A stretch of 64,000 nt of DNA from Cryptomeria japonica. Taxonomy: Eukaryota; Streptophyta; Pinopsida; Cupressales; Cupressaceae. A model generated the notes under the pieces. It made no database searches and was not told where the DNA came from. It was given only the letters and a program-made list of their open reading frames with translations. Positions within the stretch are counted from its first letter, which is position 1. Every line of letters begins with the position of its first letter. The position numbers and the translations under genes are program-made. Location of the stretch: NCBI RefSeq assembly GCF_030272615.1, contig NC_081413.1, positions 605,180,709 to 605,244,708 of the forward strand, given 5' to 3'. Below, piece after piece: positions 1 through 10,702 of the stretch.

Positions 1-200
1 TTGCATGACTGTTCATCTTCACAGAGTCTTTGCATCATGGCTGGATATCTTTATATAAATGACTGTGTGCAGCCCATATATTGTAGATTGATTAATAGAA
101 GTTATTCCCTGCTTTAAGTGTAGACGTATGCAATTTGTCGAACCACGATAAATTTGTGTCTCATTTATCTTTGTTGTGAATTCATTATTCTGTTTTTTCT

Positions 201-350
201 GCTCTTCTAATTTATTTCTAAATCCTAACAATTACATGTTTGTTTTCTTAATAACATTTTGCTTCTCTAGGTACATTGCTCTTCTAATTCTTTTCTAAAT
301 CCTAACGATTACTTGTTTTCTTAATAACATTTTGCTTCTCTAGGTACATT
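201..350. repeat. Tandem duplication, about 75 bp x 2
   Basis: Two adjacent copies begin with GCTCTTCTAA (201 and 278) and both end in CTTCTCTAGGTACATT. They differ by a few substitutions and a short indel. The duplication lies at the 3' edge of the last recognisable kinase-coding piece of the receptor-kinase pseudogene, so it adds extra copies of coding-like sequence there. Confidence 0.8.
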
Positions 351-793
351 ACCCATTTAGCGATGTGTGTTTTGTGTGGCTTTGACGGCTCTGAAATCAT
401 TTAATTCCGTCCAGAAATAATTTCTAAGAGAACAACTCCAAAGCTATATACATCACTTTTTTTTCTGTCAAATGATACCGAATGTATCTGTAAAACTCAA
501 ATAAGCAACAAAGTGGTCGATAATCCCTATAATAAATACTCCAGACCTGTTTGCAAAATGAAAGTCCTCCAGATGATGTTACTTTTCATAATAAGTAAGT
601 GCAAATGAAGGACTTAAACAACTAGTTGGTCATTATAATGCATTACTTGTTTATTTCTCCCCAAGCAAACAACCATTAACATAGCCATTTACTAATCAGG
701 CTATTCGTATGATGCTTCACTAACCTTGACTAGCAAGTAAAGCAATATTCACCCTTGCTTCCCAATCCTGGCTTTTTCCAGATCAATTTTTGC
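255..793 (-). pseudogene. Receptor-kinase C-lobe remnants
   Basis: DWEARVNIALLASQG at 725-767, with a GTTAGT donor, is the helix E region. GLEYL follows an acceptor near 560. The next recognisable kinase text is HLTEKKSDVYSFGVVLLEIISGR (subdomain IX) and SEPSKPHKTHIAKWV near 360-470. The catalytic loop (HRD) and the DFG magnesium loop that should lie between are missing, so the copy could not encode an active kinase. The remaining C-lobe is not found before the window edge. Confidence 0.75.
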
Positions 794-890
794 CTGAATG
801 CACAATTTTATACATTCTTAAACCAAATATTAAATCAAAAGTATCTATCTATACAGTTCAATTGAGTACCAACTATATTATAAATTTTAC

Positions 891-1017
891 CGTTCAGATA
901 ACATCGAAGGTCTCCATTGGATATGAATTCATAAATTAGAATCATATTCTCTTCCTCGAGGCAGTAGCCAATGAATTTTACCCGATTCTTATGGTGTACT
1001 CTAGAGAGCATATCCAC
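891..1017 (-). pseudogene. Receptor-kinase exon: N-lobe to hinge
   Basis: Acceptor GTGCAG and donor GTAAAA bound an intact stretch: VDMLSRVHHKNRVKFIGYC, then LEEENMILIYEFISNGDL. It covers the helix C region through the hinge and is one of the best preserved pieces of the locus. The following exon should begin with the helix D region, seen at about 725-793. Confidence 0.85.
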
Positions 1018-1101
1018 CTGCACTGTACTACAAGTTATGGCATCCATTTTAATGAAGATGACATCAACTTATTCATATACGAAGGAAAATAAATTGTACA
1101 C

Positions 1102-1327
1102 CTCAGTAGAAAATTCCGTTGTACTCTGATATGATTTATCAGATAATTTTTTCACTGCTACATCCTTGTCTTGAACTCGACCTGCACTATATAAACTGGT
1201 CCGAATCCTCCTATTCCAATCTGCTTCCGGAAATTAACGGTCATCTTTATCACCTCTTCGTAGCTGTATGATTGGCTTCCTTCCAATTTCATCAAATCTT
1301 CCCGCATGGATGCTCCTTCTCTCTTCC
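1102..1327 (-). pseudogene. Receptor-kinase exon: juxtamembrane and kinase N-lobe
   Basis: Acceptor AATTATCAG, donor GAG/GTGTAC. Encodes REDLMKLEGSQSYSYEEVI, the glycine loop QIGIGGFGPVY and, after a one-base frameshift, DVAVKKLSDKSYQSTTEFSTE with the ATP-anchoring lysine. These are hallmark positions of malectin/LRR receptor kinases. The final E joins V at 1017 in the next exon. The frameshift between the glycine loop and the lysine is inactivating. Confidence 0.85.
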
Positions 1328-1438
1328 CTGATAATTTTCTATTTCATTATCTCTCATATTTTCACCCTTATAATTATGAAGAGTACAAGGAATAGGAAAA
1401 CAGCTGACCATTTTTACTAATAAGAAAAATCATGGTCA

Positions 1439-1825
1439 CTATAAAATAAATTATTTTATCGATTCAAAGGATTATTGATCAAATGACAAAAATTAGATTA
1501 ACTGATAAAGAATGAATTATAAATATTTCATTTTATAAAAATAATAAATATATTCAATTTTTTAAAATATACTTTAAATGATGAATTCTTATATCATGTG
1601 CTAAAGAAATATAAAATAAATTATTCTATTGATTCAAGAAATTATTGATCAATGACAAAAAATCAGACTAACTGATAAAGAATGAATTATAAATATCTCA
1701 TTATATGAAAATCTTAAATACATCCAAATCTTAAAAACATTACTGACAGATTAATAAGAGCAGACAGATTAAATACATCCAAATCTTAAAAAAATTACTG
1801 ACAGATTAATAAGAGCAGACAGATT
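1439..1825. repeat. Two tandem duplications beside the LRR exon
   Basis: A diverged pair of about 100 bp (1439-1545 and 1611-1712) shares TAAAATAAATTATT, GATTCAA, ATTATTGATCAA and AACTGATAAAGAATGAATTATAAATAT. Next to it a nearly perfect 55-bp pair (1716-1770 and 1771-1825) starts AAATACATCCAAATCTTAAAAA and ends AAGAGCAGACAGATT. The second pair overlaps the end of the LRR exon. Confidence 0.85.
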
Positions 1826-1874
1826 GCCGAAACTTGCAGGTATCGTGCCATTCAGCTCCTTCCCTGAGAGTTGC
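1803..1874 (-). pseudogene. Receptor-kinase LRR exon, exactly 72 bp
   Basis: Acceptor TATGCAG and donor GTCAGT bound 72 bp, the standard length of one plant LRR exon, encoding QLSGKELNGTIPASFGNLSALIN. This matches the LxGxIPxxxGNLxxLxxL repeat consensus. The 3' end of the exon lies inside a 55-bp tandem duplication (1716-1825), which has created a second copy of the exon end and donor at 1748-1752. Confidence 0.85.
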
Positions 1875-2059
1875 CTGCATATATTATAACAATTGATATT
1901 TTCTTATAGTAGATCCCAGCAATAACTATAGTAAAAATTAATAATAATAAAAACCAATATTTAGAACTTAGTCAATAAAGTTAGAAAGGAGCCATATTCA
2001 TACCATTGGTATTTATAAAATGATGAAAGATAATAATTTTTTTTGTTAAAGAATATTTT

Positions 2060-2660
2060 GCTGATAGGCAATTCCTTGTGGGGTTGGGCCCCCACCGGGA
2101 TTGTCTCACGCCGCCAAAACGCAAATTTTCCGACAGGCTAAAGCTCATGCAACGCATGGTTAGGGTTTACATTCCACCTGGGGCGTAGATTGGTGTGGCT
2201 GCCTGCATGCGAGCTGCATTTTCATCCCGAGTCGTGTTGCTGGGGACGACCACTTGAATCATTTGGATATAATTGCGGTAGGTTTCCCAGTTCAGATCGA
2301 TAGGCCAAGGGCGGGACATCTAAGGTTTATTTTGTAACCAATCTATTTTTCCTCGGGCTTTGGCATCCATGAGTATTGCGTGTGTGCAACTTCATCTTTG
2401 GGTGGAAATTTTAGGGAATTATTCTGATGCATCAGACTCCATTGTTGCAGAACTACGTGCAGAGGACGGGACAAAGCACAAAATCCATATCAGACTCTTC
2501 CAGGTTTCTGCCTTAAAACACCTGTCGCTTTTGTTTTCCAACTCCATTTGGGATTGTCTGGAAGGTCTATTTGTTCTTTGCTGTTGCAATCAACAATCAT
2601 TAATATCGTATAGGTTAAGAGCTTTGCCCACTTTGAGCCTCAATATACAAGACCCATAAT
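2060..2660 (+). other. GC-richer patch with short unidentified ORF
   Basis: This stretch is clearly less AT-rich than its surroundings and includes GGGTTGGGCCCCCACCGGG near 2090. An open frame at 2360-2659 begins with ASMSIACVQLHLWVEILG and contains IVAELRAEDGTKHKIHIRLFQ. A possible donor (CTTCCAG/GTTTCT) lies near 2502. It could be the first exon of a plus-strand gene inside the receptor-kinase intron, or a gene fragment carried in by a transposon. I do not recognise the protein. Confidence 0.25.
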
Positions 2661-4034
2661 AGAAATTTCAATAAGCGAAAATAGGGTTTTAGATCATCAG
2701 ATTTATTTGCCTCATCCATCAAAGCTAGAAAGAGGGAAATATGATTATAATGAATCTGGATGATGGTAAGCTGGCCCCTGTTTTTCCTATTAATTAGCAA
2801 CGATTTTTTAATTCACCTTGGCCTTCCATGGTTCCGTGTCTGGCTTTAAATATAGCTTTCCTTAGCTGTAATGACAAATTTTGAGGACATAGCGTCAATT
2901 AGTATAAGTTTGTTTGCCTAAGAAGGCTTGCTTAGTCTGTTTACTCACAGTTAATAAGTTTGTTTTACAGTTCGAGTTTCTTTTTACTATCTATAAATCC
3001 ATAAATCATGGATACTCTATATATAAACTAAGCAAGAATATGATACTATATTGGCATGTTGTATATATGACATATTGTATATTACTACACATGCCCCTTG
3101 AATGCTGCAGTCTCTCTGTCTCCCTGCTGTTAGTCACTGTGCTTTTTCTGCATTAGAATACCTCCATAGCTGGTCAAGGTTATTACCTCCTTCCATTAGA
3201 ATACATACTTCTTTTTCTTGAGATTGTTACCAATGCTTTTCATCACCTTCTTTGTTGATTCCTGTGTACTTATTGTCTTCTTAGAGTTCTTTAAGCATAA
3301 AATATCCATTCTATAATCACATATTATTTCATTATGTACTGAGAGTTGATCATATTTTATAAGGAAATGCCTTTGCTTTATATACCTTTGACCATTCAAA
3401 CAATACTGCAACATGATCTGGTAAAATAATTTCCCTTCTTCAAACAACACAGAAGATCTGAAGAATGCATATTAATATTGCTTTATATGGGAGCAAATAC
3501 ATTAGATATCCATTGTTACTGCTTTTGGAGCTTCCTTTAATTGTCCAACTTTTGATATAAACCCTTGCAATAAAGATTCTTTTCATTGCCTTTATCACCA
3601 ATCTGATTTTTTTGCTAAACTCATTGTGTGCCTTGCTTTAACTGTTCCATGCAGTGTAACTACATATTGAGCTTATTGGCTGCAACTTTCCATAGTTTCT
3701 TGACTCTGACATTTTTCTTTTATGTGCTTATAAAGCTTCTAGGCCTGCACTCTGTTCTCATGAGATCTTTATCTTTTGATCATGATTCTTGTGGTTTCCT
3801 CTATCAATCTGCCTTTTGGTCTTTGTCACTGAACTATGATTGTATCTGCACTGTCATAACAGTCTCTTCACTGTCTTTTGGCCTCATTGATCTTGAATGT
3901 AAAGATCTTTAGGTCTATTCTGTGGCTTGTGACTGTTGTTATGGCTTTGATGCCTTGTATTTTTTATCTTCTTTGACTGTCATTTGATGCTATACATGTG
4001 ACTGTTGTAGCTTTGCAACTTGGATTGCATTTTC

Positions 4035-4315
4035 TTGCTGCTCTAAATCTGAGAATGACTATATTTTTATGCCTGTTTTCTTGGGACTGCTCTAAATCTG
4101 AAAATGCATCTTTTCATCTTTTCTAAATCTGAAAATGACTATTAAATCCTTTCAAAATCTGAAAATATTTCTCTTCATGGATTTAAATTTGAAAATGACA
4201 CTTAATGCTGCTCATTATTCTTTTCAAACCTGAAAACGATTTTAAATTTTTTCAAAATCCAAAAATGTTTAATTTTTCAAAATCTGAAAATGACTTTTAA
4301 TGCTGCTAATACTCT
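4035..4315 (+). repeat. Degenerate AATCTGAAAATG repeat
   Basis: At least eight imperfect occurrences of TCAAAATCTGAAAATGA or TCTAAATCTGAAAATG, spaced 20 to 60 bp apart, with recurring companions TTTAATGCTGCT and TTTTCAT. This looks like a decayed minisatellite in the long intron. Confidence 0.6.
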
Positions 4316-5560
4316 TTTGACCTGCATTATGCATAGAGTATTGCATTTGTTCTCTATCAAAAGATTGTTGTACTTTTCATCCCTACAACATTTATCTCAT
4401 TCCTTTGAATGTATACTTGTGCTTCTTGGGAGATCCCTATTATCTCTTTGATTATATTCTAAACTTTATAAGTTAAATGTTCCTTTGAATGAGGCAGCCA
4501 TATAGTATTCAGTGATAGAAAATGATCCTTTTCTCTGCTCTTTCATATATTCTCTCTTTTCTGTTCTTATAATATATGTCATGGGCATTTCCCTCTGCTA
4601 CTTTATGATATATTACCGTTCTCCATAGTCTAAATCTTTTCGTTAATAAAAACCTCCATATTGAAAAAAATCACGGACTAAGGCTCTAAACTTAGAACTA
4701 CTTTATTATGAGTATAACATAATAATAAGATAATTATGAAAGGAAAAAATTACAATTTTATTTAAAAACATTCCAAAATAAAATTTGTATACTAAACTCA
4801 CATGTACATTACCTCTCCTTTAGCTTCTTTGATGATATCTCAAAAAGAACAATAACCAAATGACTTGGTAAATCATCTAACTGGTGAATAGCAAATAGAA
4901 AAGAATGGTGTGAATTTTTCAGTAAAAGAAAAATGGAGATGCGTATTATGTTAGATAAATAAAATGTCCAATTTTGTCTTGTCGTCTAAATGTCAGAGAT
5001 AATAATTTCTATTTTCCATGGCATATAATTGGCAATCACAATTGGAAGGGGCAATATGCTGGTCATTTACATGCGGGCACAAAATGGGCTTTGAAATTTT
5101 AATAACATTCAAATTCCATACAGTAGTTAGAGACAATACACAAGAACTGTCAAGATAAAATGGTTGACAATTATATAATACATACATACATAATTTATTA
5201 TATAGTATAAATTTGAATAGCGAAAAAAAGTAAAAATTTAAAATCGATTCTCTCTGATTTCTCTCGCTACTATTAACTTACTCCTTTCCGAGCACATTTT
5301 TTATTTGAGTTTCTTATTATGTTATCAGCAATAGCTATCCTGTTCATATCATTGTTGCATGGTTAACTAGTGATCTTGCACAACAACTAAATGTCTCTGA
5401 CACAAAAGAATGTACTATTTTATGGCCATTAATCCAACTACATCTAGGTATCTTTTAAATTCATCCATCTTGCATCAATCTCCTTACTATTTGATAAGAT
5501 AATGTTGTATTATGATTAGTTTCTCTTGCTGTTAATGATGCTTATCAAAGGTTTTAGTAT

Positions 5561-5640
5561 TTCTTAATATTTTTGATATTAATAGTAACACGATAAGAAT
5601 TTCTTAATATTTTTGATATTAATAGTAACACAATAAGAAT
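5561..5640. repeat. Tandem duplication, 40 bp x 2
   Basis: TTCTTAATATTTTTGATATT followed by AATAGTAACACGATAAGAAT occurs twice back to back with one difference (CGATAAG or CAATAAG). It is a recent local duplication inside the receptor-kinase intron. Confidence 0.9.
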
Positions 5641-5842
5641 GCTGACTTTATAACAAAACAGTTCGGAGGTAGCCTTAGCAGTAATTAGACATCAACAACA
5701 TTTGCAGTAAACTTGTCTTAATAGAATTTATAATTTAGGTGTTTCTGATAAGAAAGTTTAAGAAAATGTAAAATTATAAGTATCGATCTTCTTCATTTTT
5801 TTAATAATATTTGCAGTCGTAGGCCTCTTAGTAAGTTAAGAT

Positions 5843-6034
5843 ATGATGGTCTGCTTTGATTTTTGGTATTGTACATTGAAAGTTTCTTCAGGTACACTGG
5901 GGAGAATGATGGACCAGGATGACCATGTGGAAGGCGGGTCAGATGATTTGAGTGGACGTTTGCAAGGTCAATGGACATCTATGCAAGCTTACCATCCTTG
6001 CATGGGATGGGGCCTTTGGGAAGCTATGGTTTAG
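5843..6034 (+). other. Possible isolated exon, unidentified
   Basis: A pyrimidine-rich acceptor (TTTCTTCAG at about 5893) precedes a GC-richer 140-bp stretch whose open frame includes RMMDQDDHVEGGSDDLSG and ends with a stop at 6034. It is embedded in AT-rich intron sequence. I do not recognise the product and cannot link it to a neighbour; it may be noise. Confidence 0.2.
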
Positions 6035-6949
6035 AACAGGCAGTTTGCTCTGTTCTTCAAATCACCAAAACCAGGAGGAAGTACAAATTGTTCTAAAGGA
6101 AACTGATAACATAGCAACTATATGCTAAATGTATCCAAGCAATTACAAACTACAATTTGAATTTTAATATACAAATGAATGAGAAAAAATTTGTGATTAT
6201 AGTTTGCAAGCTGCTACTGTACTTAATCATCTTTGCAGTTTTTGAAGTTATTTGATATTTGCAATGCCTTTTGAGATTAGTTTTAAGGTTCATTGTTCAC
6301 ACTTGCAAAGACAAATGGTAAAGCAGTGGATGCATGAAAACTTTATCTTTTGTCCTTGTCACAAGATAGTGGAAGAATTTTTATTTGACAGTAAATAATT
6401 GACATTTTGGGTTGTAAAGGAAAAGAACCAAGAGATAACAACAACAGGTCTAATTGCTATCGGCAGGACTTGAACCTTTTTCAGGTCCAACCGCTAGTAT
6501 ATTTAAATTGGAAATGGTGAAGGCATATAAAGCATAACATATATTCAAATTGAAGTGATTGTTGTGCATAATGGATATAGGTGCAAGTGGTCAAGTGGTG
6601 AAGGTATATGTATATTATAATAAACATATTAAAATTTAAGAGAAATAGGTTATTATTTATATATTCTTTTGAGTTAAGTTATATTGTAGATATAGTGTAT
6701 TTTATTTTTAACAAATATTTTTGTTTGAAGAAAATTATTTTTGTCTATTTGTATATGTATTTTGTTATCAATTAACATTTTTTTATAAAGAAATTTCTTA
6801 AATTTTAATTTTTGATGAATAGCCTTCTCTATTGAAAAATAATATTAAAGTGCATATTTACAAAGAAGAGGCTAGGGGATACGAGATCATCCAAGGAGAG
6901 TCAAATGGCAAGAAGACTGAGCCAAAAAAACAAAGCTATTCATCAAAGA

Positions 6950-7370
6950 AAACTTCTCAAGCAAGAGTCGGGTCCGACACGGACCAGCCATTTTCTTGGT
7001 CTTTTTCTTCTTCTCCTTCTTCCTGCCGGAGAGGCGAAATGGTGAGGAAATTTAGAGGTGGTGGCAGCAGGCCACCCAAAACCATCACCGTAGCAAGAGC
7101 CAAAGTAACATGAGCAGCAGAAGACCACCACGAGGTAGAGCCAAGATGTCGAGCCTCCACGCGTCGCCTCCCCCACCAAGGAGTAGTGAGGGACTGTGAG
7201 GTCTAAGAGTAGAGGAGCTTCGGCCACAGGGTAGAGTGCGGTCAGCAGAAACAAAATCCAGCGGCATTGTGGCAACCGTACAAGGGGAATTGCTCCAATG
7301 TTGAACGAGCTCTTGTAAATGGCCAATCTCAAGAGCCACTTTATCGGCTTGCACCTGAAGCTGCATTAAT
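6950..7370. other. GC-rich island with overlapping ORFs, unidentified
   Basis: A sharply GC-richer block inside the 6-kb intron, open on both strands. The minus strand gives QLQVQADKVALEIGHLQELV and TVATMPLDFVSADRTL, the plus strand a Ser/Arg-rich frame. Composition contrast suggests a captured gene fragment or transposon piece. The minus-strand frame ELVQHWSNSP has a protein-like look, but I cannot assign a family. Confidence 0.3.
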
Positions 7371-7909
7371 ACATAATTACAAATGAAGCTTTAGCATAGA
7401 ACAAGACATTAGTATCCAAAGGGTTGTGAGAACAACATTTCTATCTTTCCAAAGAATAAATGCCATAGCTGGAAAAACTTGAAGGGGACTCTAGCGAATC
7501 ACCCAGAAGAGCCATATACACTTGATGACTAATCTACAATTTATGCAAGTTGTGACTAACCAAACATGTATGTTGTTACATTATATTTGTAGTAAATAAT
7601 CTAATCAATTGATCTATTGACTGACACATGCATCAATCTTAAAACAAAAAGATATCATGAACAAAACGAAACCATATCTAATATTTGATAATCTAAAATG
7701 TAATCTATAATAATTCAAATTAATCTTAACTCTACCAACTACTAAGCTTATCCATTGTTCTCTTGAGTGACATGTGTATCAATCTTAAATAACAAATCAA
7801 AATCATATATAATATTTGATAATCCAAAGTCTTATCTATAATTATCCAAATTAATGTTGACCCCACAAACTACTAAGCATGTATATATTTAATGGTTGAG
7901 AAGACTTAC

Positions 7910-8029
7910 ACTGCAATAATCCTAAGTGAAGAACTTGAGCTGCAATTCACCCAATTCCAAGAATATTTCTGGTACAAGGATCACCCATCCAATCCTTTTC
8001 CATATTAAAATGCCTCGCAATATCAACAA
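7910..8029 (-). pseudogene. Receptor-kinase exon 4: pre-LRR DPC segment
   Basis: Acceptor TTTGCAG and donor GTAAGT bound a 120-bp exon encoding ARHFNMEKDWMGDPC and, after a one-base slip, SWNWVNCSSSS and LRIIAV. In this receptor family the DPC and W-x-G/N-C stretch lies just outside the first LRR. The exon ends in GT, and the next exon (1874) starts with G, restoring a valine codon across the 6-kb intron. Confidence 0.8.
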
Positions 8030-8408
8030 CTGCAAACAATGTACAACACTATAATATTAAGGACCAAGTGTATTCTATAACTCTTAAAAACACGTATCAG
8101 TTAAATTTCACATTATACATTCTATAAGATTAAAAAATAATTAAATGAATACATCGACAGCTAGCAACATGCCAATAATTTATTGTTCTGATGAACAACC
8201 TGCCCATATAAACACCAAGACGACCCCACAGACCAATTGTTTAACAAAACTCTCCTGAATGCACTGTCAAATCCTTTTAAAAAATAGAAAACCACATTTG
8301 ACCATACGGCCATAAACATGTTTCCTTTGAATGGACTTTGTAATACAAATAATAATTTTCCGTCGTCAGCGAAGTTCCATTGACAAGCATGGAGCTATAG
8401 CGATAGAC

Positions 8409-8792
8409 CTGCCAGTTTTGGATGAGAGCCGAGAGAGTAGAGAAATGGGTCGCATAGAGCGAAAATTTTGATAATCCTGGTGCATGAATTGTGTTGCTTG
8501 GATTCGAAGAAATTGTCTTCGCCAATAGGAAAGTAGGCTCTTCGTTACCATATAACTGCGTGCCACCCACAGAAATATTAAACTCCCTCTTGTCATTAGG
8601 TTTTAGCTCTTCAAGCTCCACGAAAGTGAGGGCGATATGGTACAAACCAGCTTGCCCAAAATTCCAATTCCAGAAAAGTTCCATGACAGTGGCGTTGGAG
8701 GGAGCCAAGGCAGTACTTAGTACAGAAGATACACTGCCTCTGCTCCTTTCCCTTGCCCACTCCAGATCCTATCGTATGCATCATCCGGATAA
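8409..8792 (-). pseudogene. Receptor-kinase exon 3: second malectin-like subdomain
   Basis: Starts after an acceptor (GGATACAG) with YPDDAYDRIW, which directly follows the end of exon 2 in the family. A one-base frameshift near 8745 precedes the long readable stretch LAPSNATVMELFWNW, LYHIALTFVELEELKPND, REFNISVGG and LYATHFSTL, all typical of the second malectin-like half. The exon probably ends near LIQNWQ at a GTCTAT donor, although coding-like sequence continues to about 8280. The reading frame with the ATG at 8708 is only an internal piece. Confidence 0.8.
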
Positions 8793-8889
8793 CTGTATCC
8801 CACACAGTGCTTTTATCAGATCAAACATCTTTTTCTTTTCTGTTTCTTAAATGTCTGGTAAATCTTTTAATGTGATGGGTGAAATGAGT

Positions 8890-9435
8890 TTTGATCAGTG
8901 AAGATACAAATCTGTGATCACAATGACTCAGTGATGAAGATACAAATCTGTAATCACAATGACTCAGTGATGAATTGAAACTTGGTAATCATCACAATAA
9001 CACCACCTCTTAACAATACACTATGGAAAGAATATTAGAATTTTTAAGAATTATTTATCATTAATGTATAATATCTATAAACTTTTTATAATTGTATATA
9101 ATTGTGTAAGAAGAAAATTCCTGGAAGAAAAATAAATCATTCTTCTCACAATTAGGGTTAATGAAACTTATTTGATCCCACAAGCACATTGAATCAATGA
9201 AGACACAAATCTGTAATCACAATGGCTAGTGACCAGTAGAAACTTGGTGATCACCACAACACCACTACTTAACCAGCAGACTATAAAAGGAACATTAGAA
9301 TTTTTAACAATTATTTATTGTTCATGAAATAAACATTTCACATTTATATGTAATTGTGAAAGAAGAAAATTCATTTTTAATTTTTAATGAAGAAAAATAA
9401 ATCATTCTTCTGATAGTTAGGGTTAATGAAAATGT
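8890..9435. repeat. Diverged tandem duplication, about 250 bp x 2
   Basis: The segments 8936-9175 and 9190-9435 both run from GAAGATACAAATCTGTAATCACAATG (or GAAGACACAAATC...) through AACTTGGTRATCA, AGAATTTTTAA and AAATAAATCATTCTTCT to TTAGGGTTAATGAAA. A third short copy of the first 40 bases sits at 8896-8935. The repeats lie in the intron between exons 2 and 3 of the receptor-kinase pseudogene. Confidence 0.75.
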
Positions 9436-9441
9436 TACAAC

Positions 9442-9913
9442 CTTATGACGGAGTTGAGAGGCGCTCCCCAGTCTCCACGGACGATGCCAAATAAGGAGAA
9501 ATCAAGATCTACCACAGGATACATGGATGGCTTGATGGGTCGAAGCTCTAGTGAAGAAATGAAGGGGGTATCAAAGCCGCTGCGGGCCAGACATGCTAAC
9601 AGATGTCGTCCGCGCATCTATGAGCATCTCAAATTGTGGCTTCAACAGAAGGCCGTCGTAGTTGCCATAGAGAAAAGAGGCCCGAATTAGGTATTTTTTC
9701 CCTGGGTTACAGGTAAAACATAGCAATTTCTTTTTCCCTGGGGAAAACTGCAGAGATGTTGCAGTGGGTAATCCAGAGCCCCATTAATACCAGGTTGAGG
9801 TGAGGGTGTGTTGATTTCTCCAGACTCGATGTAGAAGCTATCAGATGTCCATTGTATCCCATGACTGTCATTATATACCTTTTCTCCTCCTGCACTGGCA
9901 AGGCTGGTGAATC
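9442..9913 (-). pseudogene. Receptor-kinase exon 2: first malectin-like subdomain
   Basis: Contains the family signatures GIQWTSDSFYI, ALDYPLQHL, SFPQGKRNCYVLPVTQGK, ASFLYGNYDG and GFDTPFISSLELRP. The acceptor is TTTGTCAG before GATTCACC and the donor is AAG/GTTGTAAC at 9441. A run of six A (plus-strand T at 9694-9699) is one base short, breaking the frame right after VTQGK. A second frameshift near 9600, with loss of roughly 30 residues relative to the family, joins the LKPQFEMLID segment to CLARSG. Both lesions disable the domain. Confidence 0.85.
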
Positions 9914-10394
9914 CTGACAAACCAAATGTAAAGATTAGAAGTTTGATTGCACAAAATTTTATGGCTAAGCCGCTCTGTGTTGTAGGGTGGGTTACAAACA
10001 CTTTACAGTTATATTGAGACATCCTGAAAAAAAGTTCTTGTGGGTTTCTCACATTTTTCTTAAAGATCAATTGGGCCTTTACATTCCTTGCTTTATCCAC
10101 TGCTATAACTTCCTCTTAAAGATATATCAGTTTGAATTTTTCTACTGTAATAATCTTCAAGAAAAAAAACCTCAAATATGCATTACTTAAAAATAATAGA
10201 ACATGACAAAGAATCAAACCAGCAATATATGATTGCTTGTAAATTCCTATCAGAACAAAGGGTTCCAATATAAATCGACTCAAAACTATCAAACTGAATC
10301 CTAAAAAGCATATCTCATAAAATGCAACAGATTCCATGTAAATGGGCATCATTAATTCTCAATAATGGACTTTTTAAGGGCCTGAATGTTTCAC

Positions 10395-10497
10395 CTGGTT
10401 GGGCATATACAACAAATGTGGAGGAAACCAGCACTAGAAAGGTGAAGGCTTTTAGCTTTACATTCAGATCTAGTCCCTCTTGTACATGATGTTGCAT
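10395..10497 (-). pseudogene. Receptor-kinase exon 1: signal peptide
   Basis: Translation gives LKAFTFLVLVSSTFVVYAQPG, a hydrophobic secretion signal ending at a typical cleavage region, followed by a GT donor (GTGAAACATT). The codon is completed by the exon at 9913. The ATG at 10497 is the nearest in-frame start, but the ten residues before the hydrophobic stretch may not be original: sequence from about 10455 outward can also be read on the plus strand as part of a foreign G-patch fragment. The true start may therefore have been replaced. Confidence 0.7.
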
Positions 10498-10499
10498 GT

Positions 10500-10702
10500 G
10501 ATACAAGTGATTTGTGTCCGTTAGTTGATATGGATGATGTACCGAAAGTTTTTGTAGGTGAAGATTGTGAAGTTGAATGTAAGGATGTGTTTGCATGCAC
10601 ACGTGTAGGTTGTGATATTGAAAAAAAAGGTTATTTTGAAAATAATATTGGTATGAAGATCATGCAAAAAATGGGTTATAATGGAAAAGGAAGATCTCAG
10701 CT
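10500..10702 (+). pseudogene. G-patch-containing fragment
   Basis: The plus-strand frame includes CPLVDMDDVPKVFVGE, then NNIGMKIMQKMGYNGKG. The last part fits the G-patch consensus (a glycine-rich RNA-binding motif found in splicing proteins and in some retroelement polyproteins). The fragment starts somewhere in the first exon of the receptor-kinase pseudogene and stops abruptly at about 10700, where the copia remnant begins. No start, stop or second domain can be tied to it. It may be a transposon-borne scrap or a retroelement protease-G-patch piece. Confidence 0.5.

Larger units (their letters stand above)
1875..7909 (-). other. Six-kb intron of the receptor-kinase pseudogene
   Basis: No receptor-kinase coding sequence was found here. 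The interval holds AT-rich sequence, a degenerate AATCTGAAAATG repeat (4035-4315), a 40-bp tandem duplication (5561-5640), two GC-richer patches with short open frames (2060-2660 and 6950-7370), and a short plus-strand ORF at 5843-6034 preceded by a plausible acceptor (TTTCTTCAG). Between these I see nothing I can name. T-rich plus-strand sequence from 2700 to 4650 looks intron-like in the plus direction. Confidence 0.5.
255..10497 (-). pseudogene. Malectin-like LRR receptor kinase pseudogene, whole locus
   Basis: Reading the minus strand gives, in order, a signal peptide, a malectin-like extracellular domain split over two exons, a pre-LRR segment with a DPC motif, one 72-bp LRR exon, and kinase exons. 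This is the layout of plant malectin-like/LRR receptor kinases, plasma-membrane receptors that sense extracellular ligands and signal through a cytoplasmic Ser/Thr kinase. Junctions between several exons keep phase exactly (CAACCAG to GATTCACC rebuilds QPGFT; GT to G rebuilds a Val before QLSGKELNGT). The gene is dead: single-base frameshifts occur near 9696, 9600, 8745, 7965 and 1180, part of the malectin domain is missing, further LRRs and a membrane segment were not found, and the HRD and DFG kinase motifs are absent. The 7910-to-1874 intron is about 6 kb, long for an angiosperm but usual in conifers. Confidence 0.85.

Noticed and set aside
3628-3912. 94-codon plus-strand frame with hydrophobic stretches
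   Set aside because: T-rich intron-like sequence gives Phe/Leu-rich frames by chance; no start context, domain or neighbour supports a gene.
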